Shown: positions 41,401 through 54,490, counted from the stretch's first letter. The stretch: 64,000 bases of DNA from Rhopalosiphum padi (GCF_020882245.1 NC_083597.1:5180581-5244580), one strand, 5' to 3'. The notes: a model not told the origin generated them from the sequence alone. A program made the numbers and translations.

Positions 41401-42344
41401 ATATCATAACAATATTATACTGTATATAGTATTATATTATATTATTATAATATTACTTATTACTTATTAGGTACTATAAATTATCCCTTGCAGATTTATA
41501 AGGGACAATTTATAAGTATGGACGTATATCATGGTTCTACAAGCGTATTAAACACATCCGCAACAGACAATATTATTATCGCTTACAAAATATTATTTTA
41601 TCTTGAGGTCACATTTTGCATTTATCAATATTAATGGAACACGTGAAACATAATGCTTAAAAACACGTAAGAACTATCTGCAGCATGTGTTTGTTATTTT
41701 CTGAATTTAATAAATCGTCAGACGAATTTAGAAATTATTATCAGAAATCATGATTTGTTGTAATTCGCATAACTAGACAAAACACTCCTATGTATTTGCC
41801 AAGATGGAAAATAAAAATAGATTAATCGTAATCAAATAACGAATGTAATATCAATATAACTATGAAACCAAAAAAAGAATATCAATATTAGATACCTATC
41901 TTACATTTCTACCTATAAGATGCTATATAAGGATCATAATATATATTCTCATTATACCTATTTGTTATGAATATATTATGATTATTGATTAGTGATAAAT
42001 AAGTATTAGTAAATACGATGTATGTGATAAATAATTTATGATATTTATTCGTAATTAATTATATATAATATTATAATGTAGACTGTAGAGTATTGATTAT
42101 TATAAAATATAAATACAAATTATTAATCTACAATTATAATTAAATAAAAACAAATTTATACCTACTATATAATATATTAAAATAGATATGTGCACGTAGA
42201 TAATTTGAAGATATAGTGTATAGTTTCATGTAAGTATATATATTCAAACGGTAAGTAAGATTTCAATATTTAATAAGCAAAAAAAAATACTTTGATGCAT
42301 AAATAAATAAATGCAAATACATTTAATTACACACTGGCATGATA

Positions 42345-42445
42345 ATGGGCGGGCGTAGGTCGATAGGTTAATGCGCAGGTCCCTATTTAGATTGAAAATA
42401 AAGGATCATACATCATACGTTAAGGTTCGATACCCAGGTTGGAGT
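42345..42445 (+). repeat. tRNA-derived SINE relic (B box GGTTCGATACCC)
   Basis: A B-box-like GGTTCGATACCC at 42424-42435 is preceded by an A-box-like TAGGTCGATAGG near 42356. The roughly 65-base spacing is too long for a normal tRNA, no cloverleaf can be drawn, and the segment is followed by a T-rich tract. Best read as a degenerate tRNA-like SINE or tRNA pseudogene. Confidence 0.45.
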
Positions 42446-43514
42446 GAACATTTTTATATTTTTTTTCTCGTTGTTATTATATTAATCGGCTTCATATTTA
42501 TGTTGAATAATTTTACTCAACATTATTTTTTATACATAATTTAATGTTAATATGTTAGATAAATGTTTCTAGGAAATGTTATTTATAACGTTTCGGAGAT
42601 ATTGATATGTGAGATGTCATAAATCATGTGAAACATCATCAAATTTAGATAATGGTAGTTACCACAACGCATCAAATGCGTAAAAAAATTATTGTTAATA
42701 TATTTAAAAGCGATGTTTAAAAGATATATGAAAGACATCATTGCGGTAGGAATATTATATTCACAGGAATGTTAAACATATACCTGCTTGAATGAAACCG
42801 CAATTTGTGATGTTTCGTGTTCCAATAAGATATCGCGAGCTGTGAGTACTTATAAACATTACTGAAACAAAATTTGCACAGTGGAATACCTATTATATAA
42901 TATACGCATATTGCACGTATATTATTTGATAATTTAGTGCTACATGTCGTGTACTTGTATGATATTCTAACAGTGAGATTTTAAAATTTAATAAGCAAAC
43001 TATTTTCTTTACGGGGACAGGATACTGAAACCGGGTATAGTAAACTCGTTATACTTCGATCACTTTGATATAATAATTATTAAACTTGAAAGAAATAAAC
43101 TCATCGTATATCCGTTTATATTTTATAATACCAAAAATACATTAAATGTTAAGTACAGTAAATAACTAAAATAAATATTAATAATCGGTGACTCACTGAC
43201 TCCGTAAGTACTATAAAAAAAAAGTCCTACTTATTATTTTATTTGAATCAATGGTAGCCATTTTACCATAAAACCAGTATATTATTTATTATCCCGACAA
43301 TGATTTTCTATGTGAGCGCCACAGCGAGTCTAAATGAAAGACTTCAAATGGATTAATTAGTTCACAGCTGATGATCGTGTTATAAAAGTTAACACAAAAT
43401 AGTTTTAAATGAAATTTATTTTAAATTTTACATGAAAATTATTGTCATTTAATAAGTCATATTAATTTATATTCGTTTTTCGTAAAAACTATTTAATTTT
43501 ACTATATTTACGAC

Positions 43515-43690
43515 ATATTTCTTATGCCTATCAACTACCAAGTATACAAACTTATAATCATGCTGTATACACGAGGGATTAGTAGCAAAGAACCAGCAAA
43601 TCTAAGAAACCATCGCTGAACGCGTTGTAACTTGTATTTCGAGAGTCATTATTTGTACGGGGGATCCACAATAGAGTATCTTAATGGATA
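43515..43690 (-). mobile_element. Non-LTR retrotransposon relic (reverse transcriptase C-terminal part)
   Basis: On the minus strand one frame gives YSIVDPPYK, two stops, then LSKYKLQRVQRWFLRFAG. This matches the EYGSIVW-P...LERVQRRFLRFAG block common in aphid and other insect LINEs. After a frameshift, HDYKFVYLVVDRHKK follows, where such elements have HDYxPV...RR. Several inactivating changes are present. Too short to place in a clade. Confidence 0.7.
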
Positions 43691-46040
43691 ATCCGTTTTT
43701 TTGAGAGAGAATGTGTAGTTTACATAATGAATTCAAGTGATTTTAATGCCTTACAATATATTATTATGTCTATATTATAGGGTATATAGGCTCTATGACT
43801 CAAAGATGTCTAGACTATTTGCTAGTTCTAAGGTCGAGTATAATATAATTTTATTTAGAATTTGATAATCGTTAATTATTAGGCGATTTTTGTTTTTTTT
43901 TTTTTTTGTTCTTTTATTTGCTGCATCAAACTCCAAAAGCTATTTCAAACCACAGTCGATAATGTATTAGGTATTTTTATGTAATTATAAATTATTGAGT
44001 TTCTACCAAAATAATATTTTTTCGCATAATCTGTGATAATATTATTATCCAGTTTGACAAAATTTAATTATATATATTATAATTATAATTTAATACAATA
44101 CTATACATATATATATTAAATTAACCTATTAGGTTCATAATTTCAATTTCCAATTATGACCCATCTTTCACTTTTTAATTTATTAAGTATTTGTAAAGCA
44201 TCTTTTCCATAAATCTTAGTATATTTTAAAATAAATATTAGTTCTTGTTATTGTATGTAAATATATTATGTACTATTTTTGTTAAAGAGCTCAACCCGTC
44301 AAATCTATATAGAAAAAAAATATTATGTAATAAGACTTTACCACTCAGCGCTCAGTCAACAAAGAAAGACATTAAGTTATACGTGTGTGTGAAATAATAT
44401 GAAAGATATGAAAGATATTATGATTTTGATTGTTTTATTCTATGGTTTATGGTTTATTTGTGACACGTGTCACTTATTAATCCTTTTTATTCATTTCGGT
44501 TGGAATATGTTTTAAATAAATTGTTTTGAACAAGTGGTTTTGTTTTGGAAGATTTTGAACATGAATATTAAAAAAAAATATAATATGAAATTGTATCGTA
44601 ACTTTTTCTATGAAATTGTTTACATTATGTGTGTAGATCATAGTACCTAATACCTATATACAATGAAAATAATGGTAAATGTACACAATTTTTTTAGACT
44701 CCTTCATATACCTACTTTATAATATACCTACATTACTTAAAACTAAGTATTGCTAACCAAAATATTGTTAAGAATTTAAAAAAAAAAAAATATTAACTGT
44801 TTATAAAGCATTTTTAAAACATTACAAAAAAAAAAACATTAAAAAACGATTTAAACAAATAACACGTTTGTTTGATATTATTTTACAATAACTGTTATTT
44901 TTTCAACCCCGCTTATTATATTTTAAAACTAAAACAATAATTTTAGACCAAATGAATTTCAAGCCATTATTATTTATTATTTATTATCATCTGTTTTGAA
45001 TACTTAAACGAGTGATGAGTGACCAGTTAGTAAATACATAGGTGCTACATTTTCATTTATCGAAAATATTTCGAAACTTATTTAGATATTTTTAAAATCA
45101 ATATCCATTTTTAAATAGATTCATATTACAACTACGACAAAATATGACATTTATTTGGATAATTCTGATGCTTGGTCGTAAAATTAAACCAATAATATAT
45201 ACCATGTAAATGGTATAATTCCATAGTTTTCGAGTAATACGTTGCTAAACGTGATTGACTTGGGATTCGTTTATCGGTTTATGTATTATGGGGTTGAATG
45301 GAGCAAAACTTGTTCATACCGAGGCTAATTATGATTTATTAATAAAATGATTAGTTTATTTTGTGTAGGAGGTTCGTTTAATTTTAGTTGTCCGTATTGG
45401 AGAGAAAATGTGTGGTAGGTATAGTTTTGTTAAAAAAAAGTTAAATTGCCCATAGCTAAAAAAAATTAGAGTTATAGACCTCTTCTTTAAAGGGTTTTTT
45501 TCATGACGTGTACTATCATATTATGACGCCGGCAGGTCACTTCCCCCGGGGGACACATTGTGTAATATACGAGTATATAGTAATATCGTTTACTATACAA
45601 TGTACATACCTATACGGTTATACAAGAATACTGTTTCATTTTAATTATAAATATTTTTGAACTTAATTTTAAGTACTAATTCCCTAGATGAACGTATCAC
45701 GTAAAAATAAATAAGAATATTACAACAAAATACGAATCCACCAGATGAATATAATTACAAGAGAAAAAAAATCAATAGTATATTATCTCTTCGCCGTTAA
45801 TGATATACGGATGTCACATGACGACCATACACACACATACACATATGTGTATATACCTACTATATACATACACAAACACAGCAATGATAAAATTGGTAAC
45901 GACGATTCACGAGATAAAACATTATATCATTCTATATTAGGTATATAACTATATAAGAGTATAAGACAATAATTTCCGAACGACGAAAAGTATAGACATA
46001 AAACATCGAACAAAATAATTATGTTATGTACCTATATATA
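43691..46040. other. AT-rich intergenic stretch
   Basis: No supported gene. It includes the 12-bp palindrome TCCCCCGGGGGA (45542-45553) and a CA/TA-rich tract (about 45826-45865) that creates the 67-codon frame at 45745-45948. Confidence 0.55.
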
Positions 46041-47600
46041 CTGCATCTACGCGGGTTTTGAACTCTGCGCTGCAGTACATTTTCTATCAAGTTCAAAGTG
46101 CACCGAAATCGATTAGCCTCTTTAAAGATGTTATACGACTTAACATCGAATGCCGTATTTAGTACTTTTGACCGGTTCAAACCAACGTGGACACATTTAT
46201 TCGAGTTTACGATAAACGGCTATCTTGAACCGAGGTGACCGGTATACAATATTTGATAATTCGATAGGAATACGTGTCGGCAATCGTCTCACCCCTTCGT
46301 GAATTAATACAAAATTTAATTAGGTATATAAAATAATTTTTTGTTGTAATGTTGTAAATTGTAAAACCTTTAAACAATAAGCTATATATAAGACTCGATA
46401 TGGTATAAATGTACGTTATAAATATACGAACATAATTAATGTTTGTCTCAGCTCGTGGATTTTGGAGTTAGTGATGAATGATGATAAATATTAAATATAG
46501 GTACCACAAATAAATTTGGCCACATATTCAATCAATTTCATAGATGATTTAAGATTCATTAATTTTTTCAAGATTTTTTCAAATTCAAATAAAGTTATGT
46601 TTCAAGATTCTTTTAATACTTGAGAAGTTCTACACTTCTACCATTCAACATAAAGTGTAGAATTTGCAATGCATGCAAATAAATTTCAAAATTAATGTTA
46701 TCAAAGTAAGACTTCTTAATTTTTTTTATAAAATATGGCTTACAGATAGATACAGTAGATACACAATATCCAAAAAAACTCAAAAATAAAAATACCAGCT
46801 ACTTATATAATATGCGATATACCGATATCTCAGTTATTTCTACTCAATTACTAAGTAGTACTTAAGTACCTACGTAAAATTAAAGTATATATATATGTGT
46901 GTGTATGTGTGTGTGTGTGATCGAGCAAAAAAAGTTTAGAAAACATTTTAAAAATAAGAATTAGTCTGTAGTCAGTACCTAATTAGTAATTATACCGGTT
47001 GAATATAATATTGAACTATAGAAATCGAAATCGAAATACGAAATCGTATTATAGCAAAAACATATCAGTGTCATAATAATTTTATATTATAAAGTACATT
47101 ATGATGAGGTTACAATTGGCGTAAAATTGATCTCCGCGCGTATAAACGCGAAGGAACGATAAATTAAATAAAAAGGTGTCGCTCAATGTTAAACTTTCGA
47201 CACGCGTTTAAACCTCAAGAGAAAAATAATATATTGTCATACGCGAAATAAATCTACGGCCGTGTGTAAATAATTAATATAATTTACAAAAACTACCGGG
47301 TGTATATTGAGATTAAAATAAAAACACTGATATAGAGTGAAAAAAATCAATTGATTGGAAAAAAAAAACTCAGGCGTATAATTAATTGTTGTTTATCAGA
47401 CGATAATATAAATAACATATTAGTTCGTCGCTGTTTATCAATGGTGGAACGTGACGTTTCGTAACGATAATAAAATGTTACCTATACGCCGCACGGCTCA
47501 CGTGAAACGGCGCCGCAGCAACATATTATATCGTTGCAAAATAGGCAGGTAAACCGCGCAGCACTGTCGACCTAAACCTATAGGATTAATATCATATTAA
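46041..47600. promoter_or_regulatory. two CpG-enriched patches, possible regulatory region
   Basis: 46041-46310 and 47110-47590 are richer in CpG than the surrounding desert (cgcgcgtataaacgcg near 47136; acgccgcacggctcacgtga near 47490, with a CACGTG E-box). Two GACCGGT words occur near 46170 and 46238. Between them lies the TA/TG microsatellite at 46885-46919. No coding frame is recognised. Enhancer or promoter identity is inference. Confidence 0.35.
46885..46919. repeat. (TA)n(TG)n compound microsatellite
   Basis: TATATATATATA passes into TGTGTGTATGTGTGTGTGTG. Confidence 0.9.
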
Positions 47601-50548
47601 TATACTATTATTATTATTGATTTTTCGCGCAGACGTTGTGGTTAATTAATGAGTATCACGCTTGTTGATTATGTCAATATACCTTTTATTAGTACCTATC
47701 TATACTTTCTGTAAAGTATATCGATGATGATAAGTAGGTACGAATGCAATGTATAGCATTGATATGTGATTACTTATTATTATTGTCTGTTATCATATTA
47801 TTTTGAAGTAGATAAAAAAATTCCATTCCAGCAAATTTCGGGGTGGTTTCTTGATAGAAATTTTATCTGTTTTTTTCTTGTTAGCATACCGACTATATGT
47901 TATATGTTATATGTTTTTGGATTGAATACCTACAACTTTTTTTTTCTGACAGATTTCAAGTTTGCATTACAATTTATCAAACAATAGCGTAGACGAAATT
48001 AATGTTTTAATGTGAAAAATTCTAACATAACAAATATCTAACATGCAATTTCGTGTTACATTAACTTACAATGCCTAGATTGCTCCTTGCAACCCTATGT
48101 TATCATCATAGGAATAACTTGCAAAAAAAAAAAGCACACAAAAACTACAAAATAGATACAAATTTTTCGGTATTTGTTGTTTACGTATTATCTATTAATT
48201 ATTCGGGTAAAATATTTAGTTGGTGGTCTGCGTATAATACAGTTCAAAATAATTTAGATTTGAAAATAATAATAAGTTGTAAATAAATTATTTAAATAAT
48301 GTATGTAGTATTATAGTGTATAAATAATATAAATCAACAAAATCTAGTCAATTTTTGTTGATAACATTTTGTTTTTATGATTTTTTTATACAAAAATTTT
48401 CTAATTATTAATTGTTTCTGTAAATGTAAATAATGACCAACAATGAACAAATTTAATCAAACTTTATTTTAATTTTTAAATAACACAAACGGTTCATAAT
48501 GCGCCTATATAATCACGATACTCAAACGTACTATAAACAAAGGTTATTGTAACAATAGTATTATGCGCAAACAGCTTGTATAAAAGTTTATTTGTAATAA
48601 CAACGATTGGCAAACGGCCTATAAAATGGTAATTTTGTAACAGTAGCTATAGCAAAGCACAAACGACCTGTAGCCACGTTTTCACTATTATATTATATTA
48701 TATTATATCAATGGAAGAAATTTGTTATACGTTTGATTTGATATAACAAAAAATATATACTATTTATACTAATTGTTATCAAATATATTAAACCTCATAC
48801 TTTAAGTTAATAAACTTACGAACAGCGTTAATAAATTTATTGTTTATGGTATAAATAGCTGAAAATTAATCTAAATATTTCGGAAAATGTCATTAATAGT
48901 GTGTAGTAAACAATACTATAGTATATAGACATGAATAAAAGGTCCCTACAAATAATACTTTTTGATGATAACGAAATTACTAAAATCGTTAAAATTCGTT
49001 TGAATTTCTAATTTTGTCAAAATTCGTACTTAAAAAACATTAAACAAGTAAACATTCTGTTTATATTTCTTACGAGAAACCTTTATTACATTTTTATACA
49101 TTATTCTACAGTATGTCATTAATTTATTAAGTACTTACTTTTATATCAATGCAGTTCATGACTGTTTAAAATGTAGCATGGGTATACATATAGGTGTCAT
49201 ATCCGGCTATCCCTCAATGGTTCTATAATGTATAAGTTGATTGAAAATTTGATCCTTGAATGATAGTAAAAAAATTATTAGGTACTTCTCAATTTGAACA
49301 TTAAAGAACCCCGTAGGGCTATAGGTACACATACCTCGATAGCTGATTATGGATTTTTTTTAAGGGAGAGGGATGAAAATATGGAATGTCATGTAATAGG
49401 TGATAAATAATAATAAAATGAAACATTCACTTCGTTGTACAACTATACATTTATATTTTATAACAATATAATGATAATTTTTTAAGTAATTTTAAGCAAT
49501 TTACTATTATACGTATAGGTTTATACATTTTTTAAATAAAGTTATATTGATATTAATAATAAAAACTATAATAAAACTTTTGGCTTGTTTATTACTATTA
49601 TTGTAACTAACTATATATACGTCAATACAGGCAATACGCTGCCCGAGGAACACTAACAGTCTTACCGCCTGTGATCCACAGATATATAAAAAATATATAT
49701 ATTTATATATCTGTGCTGTAATCTCGTCCAATTTAAACGTAGTTTTTTATAAAAAGAAAAGTAAGTACCTATATATATTTGTAAATCGAATATTGATTTG
49801 GATATTATGCAGAGGTATGTCATAAATATTATAATTTAATATTACTAATATGATGGCATTGATTTAATAATATACTAAACGGTGAATTCCGAGCGGGTAA
49901 CACTGTCACTATAATACTAGCTACTTCTCCGCCAACTCCTGTACTTGCCACGCGTTGGCTACTAGGTGCAGGATAAAATAATTATGAGGAACTGAGCTAG
50001 GACGAAGGGTTAGCTAAACGTTATAATCATAATTAGTCGAATGAAATGGCTGAAATTTTAACGTCGGTTAGCTTTCGAAGTCAAAAGTCGTTATTCCCGG
50101 TCGCTATTATATTATTAAAAATGACGTGCCGAGAGAGAGAGAGATTAGACGGGTCAGGCGACAGCGATTGTTTACCGTCTGCGGTTTTATTATTGTTATT
50201 ATAAGCCATAAAAAAAAAAAAAATCAAACAAATCGTAAACACGACTACAAGCGTATTCCTATCGGTAGGTACAAAAAAAAAACGCACGTAGTCCTCTGTA
50301 GACTTAGACTAGGACGTAATATGTAGGTACCTACTTCTGCATGTATACACACTAACACTATCATGTTTATTACCTGTGTATACACTCAATATTATATAAT
50401 ATTATATGGTTACCTACTACCAATATTGATCACAGCATATATCTCGCGATCGTAAAACGCTGTAAAACCAATAATTATATTGTGTACCTAATCAATATAT
50501 TAATATTAATCAATATTTTTTATTTACTCGCGATGTATTTACATTTTA
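47601..50548. other. AT-rich intergenic stretch
   Basis: No supported gene. The frames at 47766-47987 and 48071-48286 are hydrophobic/AT-driven without recognised motifs. The GA-rich and GC-richer segment at 50100-50330 is open on both strands, but neither reading (RR- and K-rich, or F-rich) looks genuine. It includes the 14-bp inverted repeat at 49677-49715. Confidence 0.5.
49677..49715. repeat. perfect 14-bp inverted repeat
   Basis: CACAGATATATAAA and its exact reverse complement TTTATATATCTGTG, separated by 11 AT-rich bases. Confidence 0.9.
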
Positions 50549-50638
50549 GTGCTCTACACGAAAGACGGAGAGACCAATTCTCTGGCTCGAGGTTTTCCAA
50601 GTTCCAAGGTGTCCTGCAACGACCGCGGTGGTCTAGAT
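50549..50638 (-). other. exon-like GC-rich patch, unresolved strand
   Basis: On the minus strand a strong acceptor ttctattattttccag ends at 50639. The following 90 bases are open in two frames (one reads SRPPRSLQDTLELGKPRARE... to TAG). On the plus strand an acceptor tttacattttag ends at 50549 and a frame reads LYTKDGETNSLARGFPSSK... Either could be a terminal exon of an unseen gene; no family recognised and no partner exon found. Confidence 0.25.
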
Positions 50639-50639
50639 C

Positions 50640-51639
50640 TGGAAAATAATAGAAAAAAAATTATAGATATACGAAATATTACAACGTCGCAGCTCAACAA
50701 ATACAAACTATAACCATTATATAGTAATTACAAACGCACCTCGGTGCATAGGCATAATATACCTGTTGAAATAAATTATTTTAAGCACCTTTAGAACAAA
50801 ATAAACATAATATATGCGGAACTAGACATTTTGATTAGACTGGGCCACCCAAGAGAGTCATTTCATACCCAAAGGAAAGGGTGGAGGGCGATAGGGAACA
50901 CCAATGTTTTTTATTACAATACAAATGTATAACATAAGTAATTATTGATGTTATAAATCTAAAATTTATCACTTTTAATTTAAACTTAAATCTTGCGTGT
51001 GAAATACAGATACTTACTAAATATATTTTAAACATTTAAACTATTCTATTTATTATGTACAATTAATTTCTCAAATTGTTTTGCATTTATACCTAATTTA
51101 TTTTATTATATTTAAAATAATATTATGTTCTTAGTAAATGTGTACATTAATACGGAACCAATTTATTAGCCTGGGCCATAACCCAGTTGGCGAGTTGGCC
51201 CTGGCCGTAGTTTCGCTCACGATTAAATATATACATTATACCTGATTATATTTTAAAGTATATTATTGCGACACGTGTATAATGGGTATTCGTATGGTTT
51301 ATTTACAGAGAACGTGTGCGCGTCTGTATCATTAAGACAACTATATAGTATATAACAATGAACACTAACAATAAAATCAAAAATAATGACGGATATCTAC
51401 CATTCTATATATATTCTTAATGCTTTTCATTGTAACGGACTTCATAGTCTTTGTCAACGTATTTATCGCTTGGGAGGAGTGGAGCATGTCTAAAGCACTT
51501 CTACCCCCAGTGCCGGATATCTATATGGTATATTTTTTACGCGGAGTAAAGTAAAAAATTAGTGGCCTCTCATAATTCAATCCCCTCGATTATGCCGCCG
51601 TTGTTATACACTTATGTACACCGGTTACTCTAAAAAAAA
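50640..51639. other. intergenic, decayed repeat words
   Basis: Contains short GC-rich words typical of transposon remnants (gactgggccaccc near 50838; cctgggccataacccag near 51171; cagtgccggatatc near 51509). No element could be delimited and no gene seen. Confidence 0.4.
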
Positions 51640-51967
51640 TGGGTAAACAAAAATTATTATTAGGTAATTCGGCGACCCTCGACCAAAACTTCCGGTTCGA
51701 TCCCTCCCCCTCAGATCTGGCGCTGACTATCCCTTTGTGGCTTTGTCTGATGAGAGAATTTTTGCGTGTGTGGACGTCACTGGCAATAGATTTGGCCGGT
51801 TTGCCCGGTGGTGGTGGCAGGGTAGAGCAATCGGAACGACGACAGAGTAATAATAAAAGTAGTATTTTTTGCACTGTACCGAGTGGCGAGTGTATCCGCC
51901 GTTCGAACCGACGACCGCGCACGTCATAGCCAGGCCAGCTGTCTGACCATTGCATCACACTGCCCCC
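51640..51967 (-). repeat. SINE-like element with tRNA-type promoter, B boxes on both strands
   Basis: On the minus strand the element opens at 51967 with GGGGGCAGTGTGATGCAATG. It has an A-box-like TGATGCAATGG (51957-51947) and a B box GGTTCGAAC (51909-51901) about 38 bases on, the spacing of a tRNA-derived SINE head. On the plus strand, near the other end, TTAGGTAATTCGG is followed by GGTTCGATCCC (51692-51702), a second A/B-box pair facing inward. The GC-rich body explains the overlapping open frames of 66-122 codons here. Those frames are not taken as genes. Confidence 0.6.
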
Positions 51968-53724
51968 GATTATAAATGTATTAATGTAGGTATACGTTTA
52001 TTTATAGTCAATGTTGTGTAATATTATGTCGCTGGGAAGATACTGAATGGCATAAACACGTTAGATACCTGATAACGATTATTTTAAGCGTAGGTACTAA
52101 GTAGAGGTACATACACTTAAAATTTGCTTGGTGTAAATTTCTTTTTCCCCGTGCAAGTTGTCCCGGGTTAAAAACGAAAGTATGCGTACCTGTGCGTGCT
52201 TATAAAAGTATAAAGAATTGTTTATCGTCCATGCATTGCTACAAGTTAATTATATCTATACCTACACGGATATTTATATAACACTACTATTGCAGAGCAG
52301 ATCCAATGATGGATTTACTTTTTCGGGATGAGAAGGAGGCATCCAATGCTGTGTGAAAAACTTCATAAAGACGCGACTGAAGAAGTGTCGACAGAGACGG
52401 ATTTGGTTACCTATATCTATGGTAAAATAATAAAAAAAAAATGAATTACCATTCTGCATTTAAATATCGTTTATCCTGGATTTCATTAAGACTGAAAAAG
52501 ATCCTTCCAACTCACATTTTAAGAAGGTAGAATAACTAATAACTCCTTATAGTATAACTTTTAAAATAATTTCTTTATAAGATAACCGAGGTTCCTAAAA
52601 ACAATATGTTATGTGTAGGTATAACGAAGCAAATTAAAAATTGCATTCTAATGAAAAATCTATAAAAATGTTTTTAAATTGTATTAATTTTTCTTCAATT
52701 TCTGTTACTAAAGTAATGTATTCAAAGTAAAAATAAAAAGTTAATACCAAGATGTCTCAAAGGTTAGGTATTTCAGCATTTGTACATAATTAAAAATGTC
52801 ATTGTTAGTTAATAGACTTGTTATTAGGTTATGAAATTATCAATGACCTAACCAATGAAATAAAATAAAGAGTGTCAACAGGTAATTTCTATATTTTAAT
52901 ATGTAGGTAGGTACTTTAAAATCCATATTTAAGCTATCTTAGTTATTGCTAAACTATATAGTCTAATAACTGTTTGGCATCATATTTTTATTTAAAATTC
53001 TAGTTAGTACTAAGTATATTTTTAATTATCCCTCGTGTTCACCAATACATTAAAAACTAAAAATATGATGAAACATGTATGGTATTATAGTCCACATTCA
53101 TTGTAAATAATAATTTCAATTTTGGAGCAGGTTGAATTATTTCTTATTTTAATTGTACATAACTAAAAAATAAAAAACTTATTTTGGTGAATTTTATTTA
53201 GAATAATATATATGTAACTTTAAACATGATAAGAAAGTATTTAAGTTTTTGTAATTATTTAAGTTATGATGGTTGAGTAACCTATCAAAATTTAAAAACC
53301 TAGGTATCAAGGTATCACCCAGTTGCTAATACATTTTCATAAATCAAATTGCTATTATGTTTACTCATAAAATATATTATCATTATATATTTATATTATG
53401 GCAAATACTTTATATATTAAATATTAATACAATTTCAGTTATATAATTATACAGATATAAGTGATATAACATTAAATTTAGTCATTATCATTTCATCAAT
53501 GGAAATATAAAAATATATCAATTATTTGATAAAAATAAAAAGTAAATGTCATTTTTTTAGCGCTTAGAGATACAAATAAAAATAATTCAACAATGTACTT
53601 AATCTTAATAAAAATAAATGGTACAATATAAAATCATTTTTAAATAATCATAACTTACTCATTATTAAATGGCAGATAAGAATGCTAAAATATTTGACTT
53701 AAATACATAAAATGATAGTTAAGG
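51968..53724. other. intergenic stretch downstream of the TBC gene
   Basis: Mostly AT-rich. A GC-richer block at 52290-52420 follows a fair acceptor (ctactattgcag). It has a short plus-strand frame, MMDLLFRDEKEASNAV, that stops, with an open second frame beyond (EKLHKDATEEVSTETD). This could be a decayed exon or transposon piece; not called. Confidence 0.4.
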
Positions 53725-54016
53725 CAGTGGTTATTAAGTTCTTAATGTGCCCAGTACCCTAATGCGCCCCTAATGGGTAATTTCGGTCTTTCAGGGGGGG
53801 GGGGATTGTTAGATTTTTGAATCTAACCAAATTGGAGTCAAATAAAACATTTATTTACTATATATTAAATTTAGAATTTTTATTGTAATTTAGAATACTG
53901 ATTAAATTAAATTATTTGTACGAGAATTTTTTGATTGGTTTGAATAAGGGGTGAGGGGGTAAGTCATCAGTTATCACGGTGAAGGGGCGCTGAACCAAAA
54001 AGGTTAAGAACCACTG
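53725..54016. mobile_element. hAT-type MITE (CAGTGGTT ends)
   Basis: The left end CAGTGGTTATTAAGTTCTTA and the right end TTAAGAACCACTG are inverted copies of the CAGTGGTTCTTAA-type terminus common among hAT elements. The flanks agttaagg and gtttaagg form an imperfect 8-bp target duplication (6 of 8 match). The 292-bp body has a run of 11 G (53794-53804) and no ORF. It lies about 350 bp past the TBC gene's stop codon. Confidence 0.75.
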
Positions 54017-54321
54017 GTTTAAGGTATATTACTATTTAAACATTCTACAACATTATATTAAAAAAAACACTACAGCCACAGCCACATATTGATCATAATG
54101 TATAAAACTAGAACATTTGAAAACAAAAAAAATTATTTGATACAACAGAATAAATTTATGATATATATAAATACAGAGTTTTATGTATAGCTACTTACAG
54201 TGTATTATAATACTTTAAAAATGATATATTTTAATAGAATAATAGTTTATTGAAAACTTTGACTTTAAAAAAATTAAATATAGGCCATATGTTACAACAT
54301 AAAAATACAATATGACTAGAA

Positions 54322-54327
54322 TTTATT
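54322..54327 (-). terminator. candidate poly(A) signal of the TBC gene
   Basis: AATAAA on the minus strand, about 50 bases past the stop codon. Its position suits a short 3' UTR, but the hexamer is common by chance in DNA this AT-rich. Confidence 0.45.
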
Positions 54328-54376
54328 CATCTGTACAAACATTTCATAAACTCTTATAATTATTAGCTATACAAAA

Positions 54377-54490
54377 TCAGCCTTTTCTATTTTTATAGGT
54401 AGATTTATCAGCATTGCGTTCAGCGGATACTTGTCTACGTAGATCATTAATCAATGACATGGGTAATGATCCAATGTCTGAAAACATTTG
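54377..54490 (-). CDS. GRTP1: TBC gene coding exon 7 (stop)
   Basis: The acceptor is ttttattag at 54492-54491. The exon encodes QMFSDIGSLPMSLINDLRRQ and a basic tail ending NRKG, then TGA at 54379-54377. GRTP1 ends in the same way (KIFSEPGSLSMATVAKLRE). It is 37 residues. Confidence 0.9.
   Translation of the reverse strand, partial: QMFSDIGSLPMSLINDLRRQVSAERNADKSTYKNRKG

Larger units (their letters stand above)
33461..42344. other. gene desert, about 8.9 kb
   Basis: AT-rich, with only the two transposon-end fragments listed near 35.7 and 38.4 kb. The opposite-strand frames at 34390-34650 share the same bases and are noise, as is 40172-40363. Small hairpins are seen at 37878-37893 (CGGTATA-AC-TATACCG) and 39657-39698 (AAGGATA-CGTCT-TATCCTT with extended arms). 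Confidence 0.6.

Noticed and set aside
42345..42445. A functional tRNA gene
   Set aside because: The B box is good, but the A-to-B distance is about 65 bases and no acceptor stem or cloverleaf can be formed.
47766..47987. 73-codon ORF with receptor-like hydrophobic stretches
   Set aside because: A chemoreceptor fragment was considered, but no conserved motif or exon partner is visible.
51590..51958. Overlapping frames of 66, 96 and 122 codons on both strands
   Set aside because: They all lie in a GC-rich SINE-like element with tRNA-type A and B boxes. Three frames being open at once reflects composition, and none shows a protein family.
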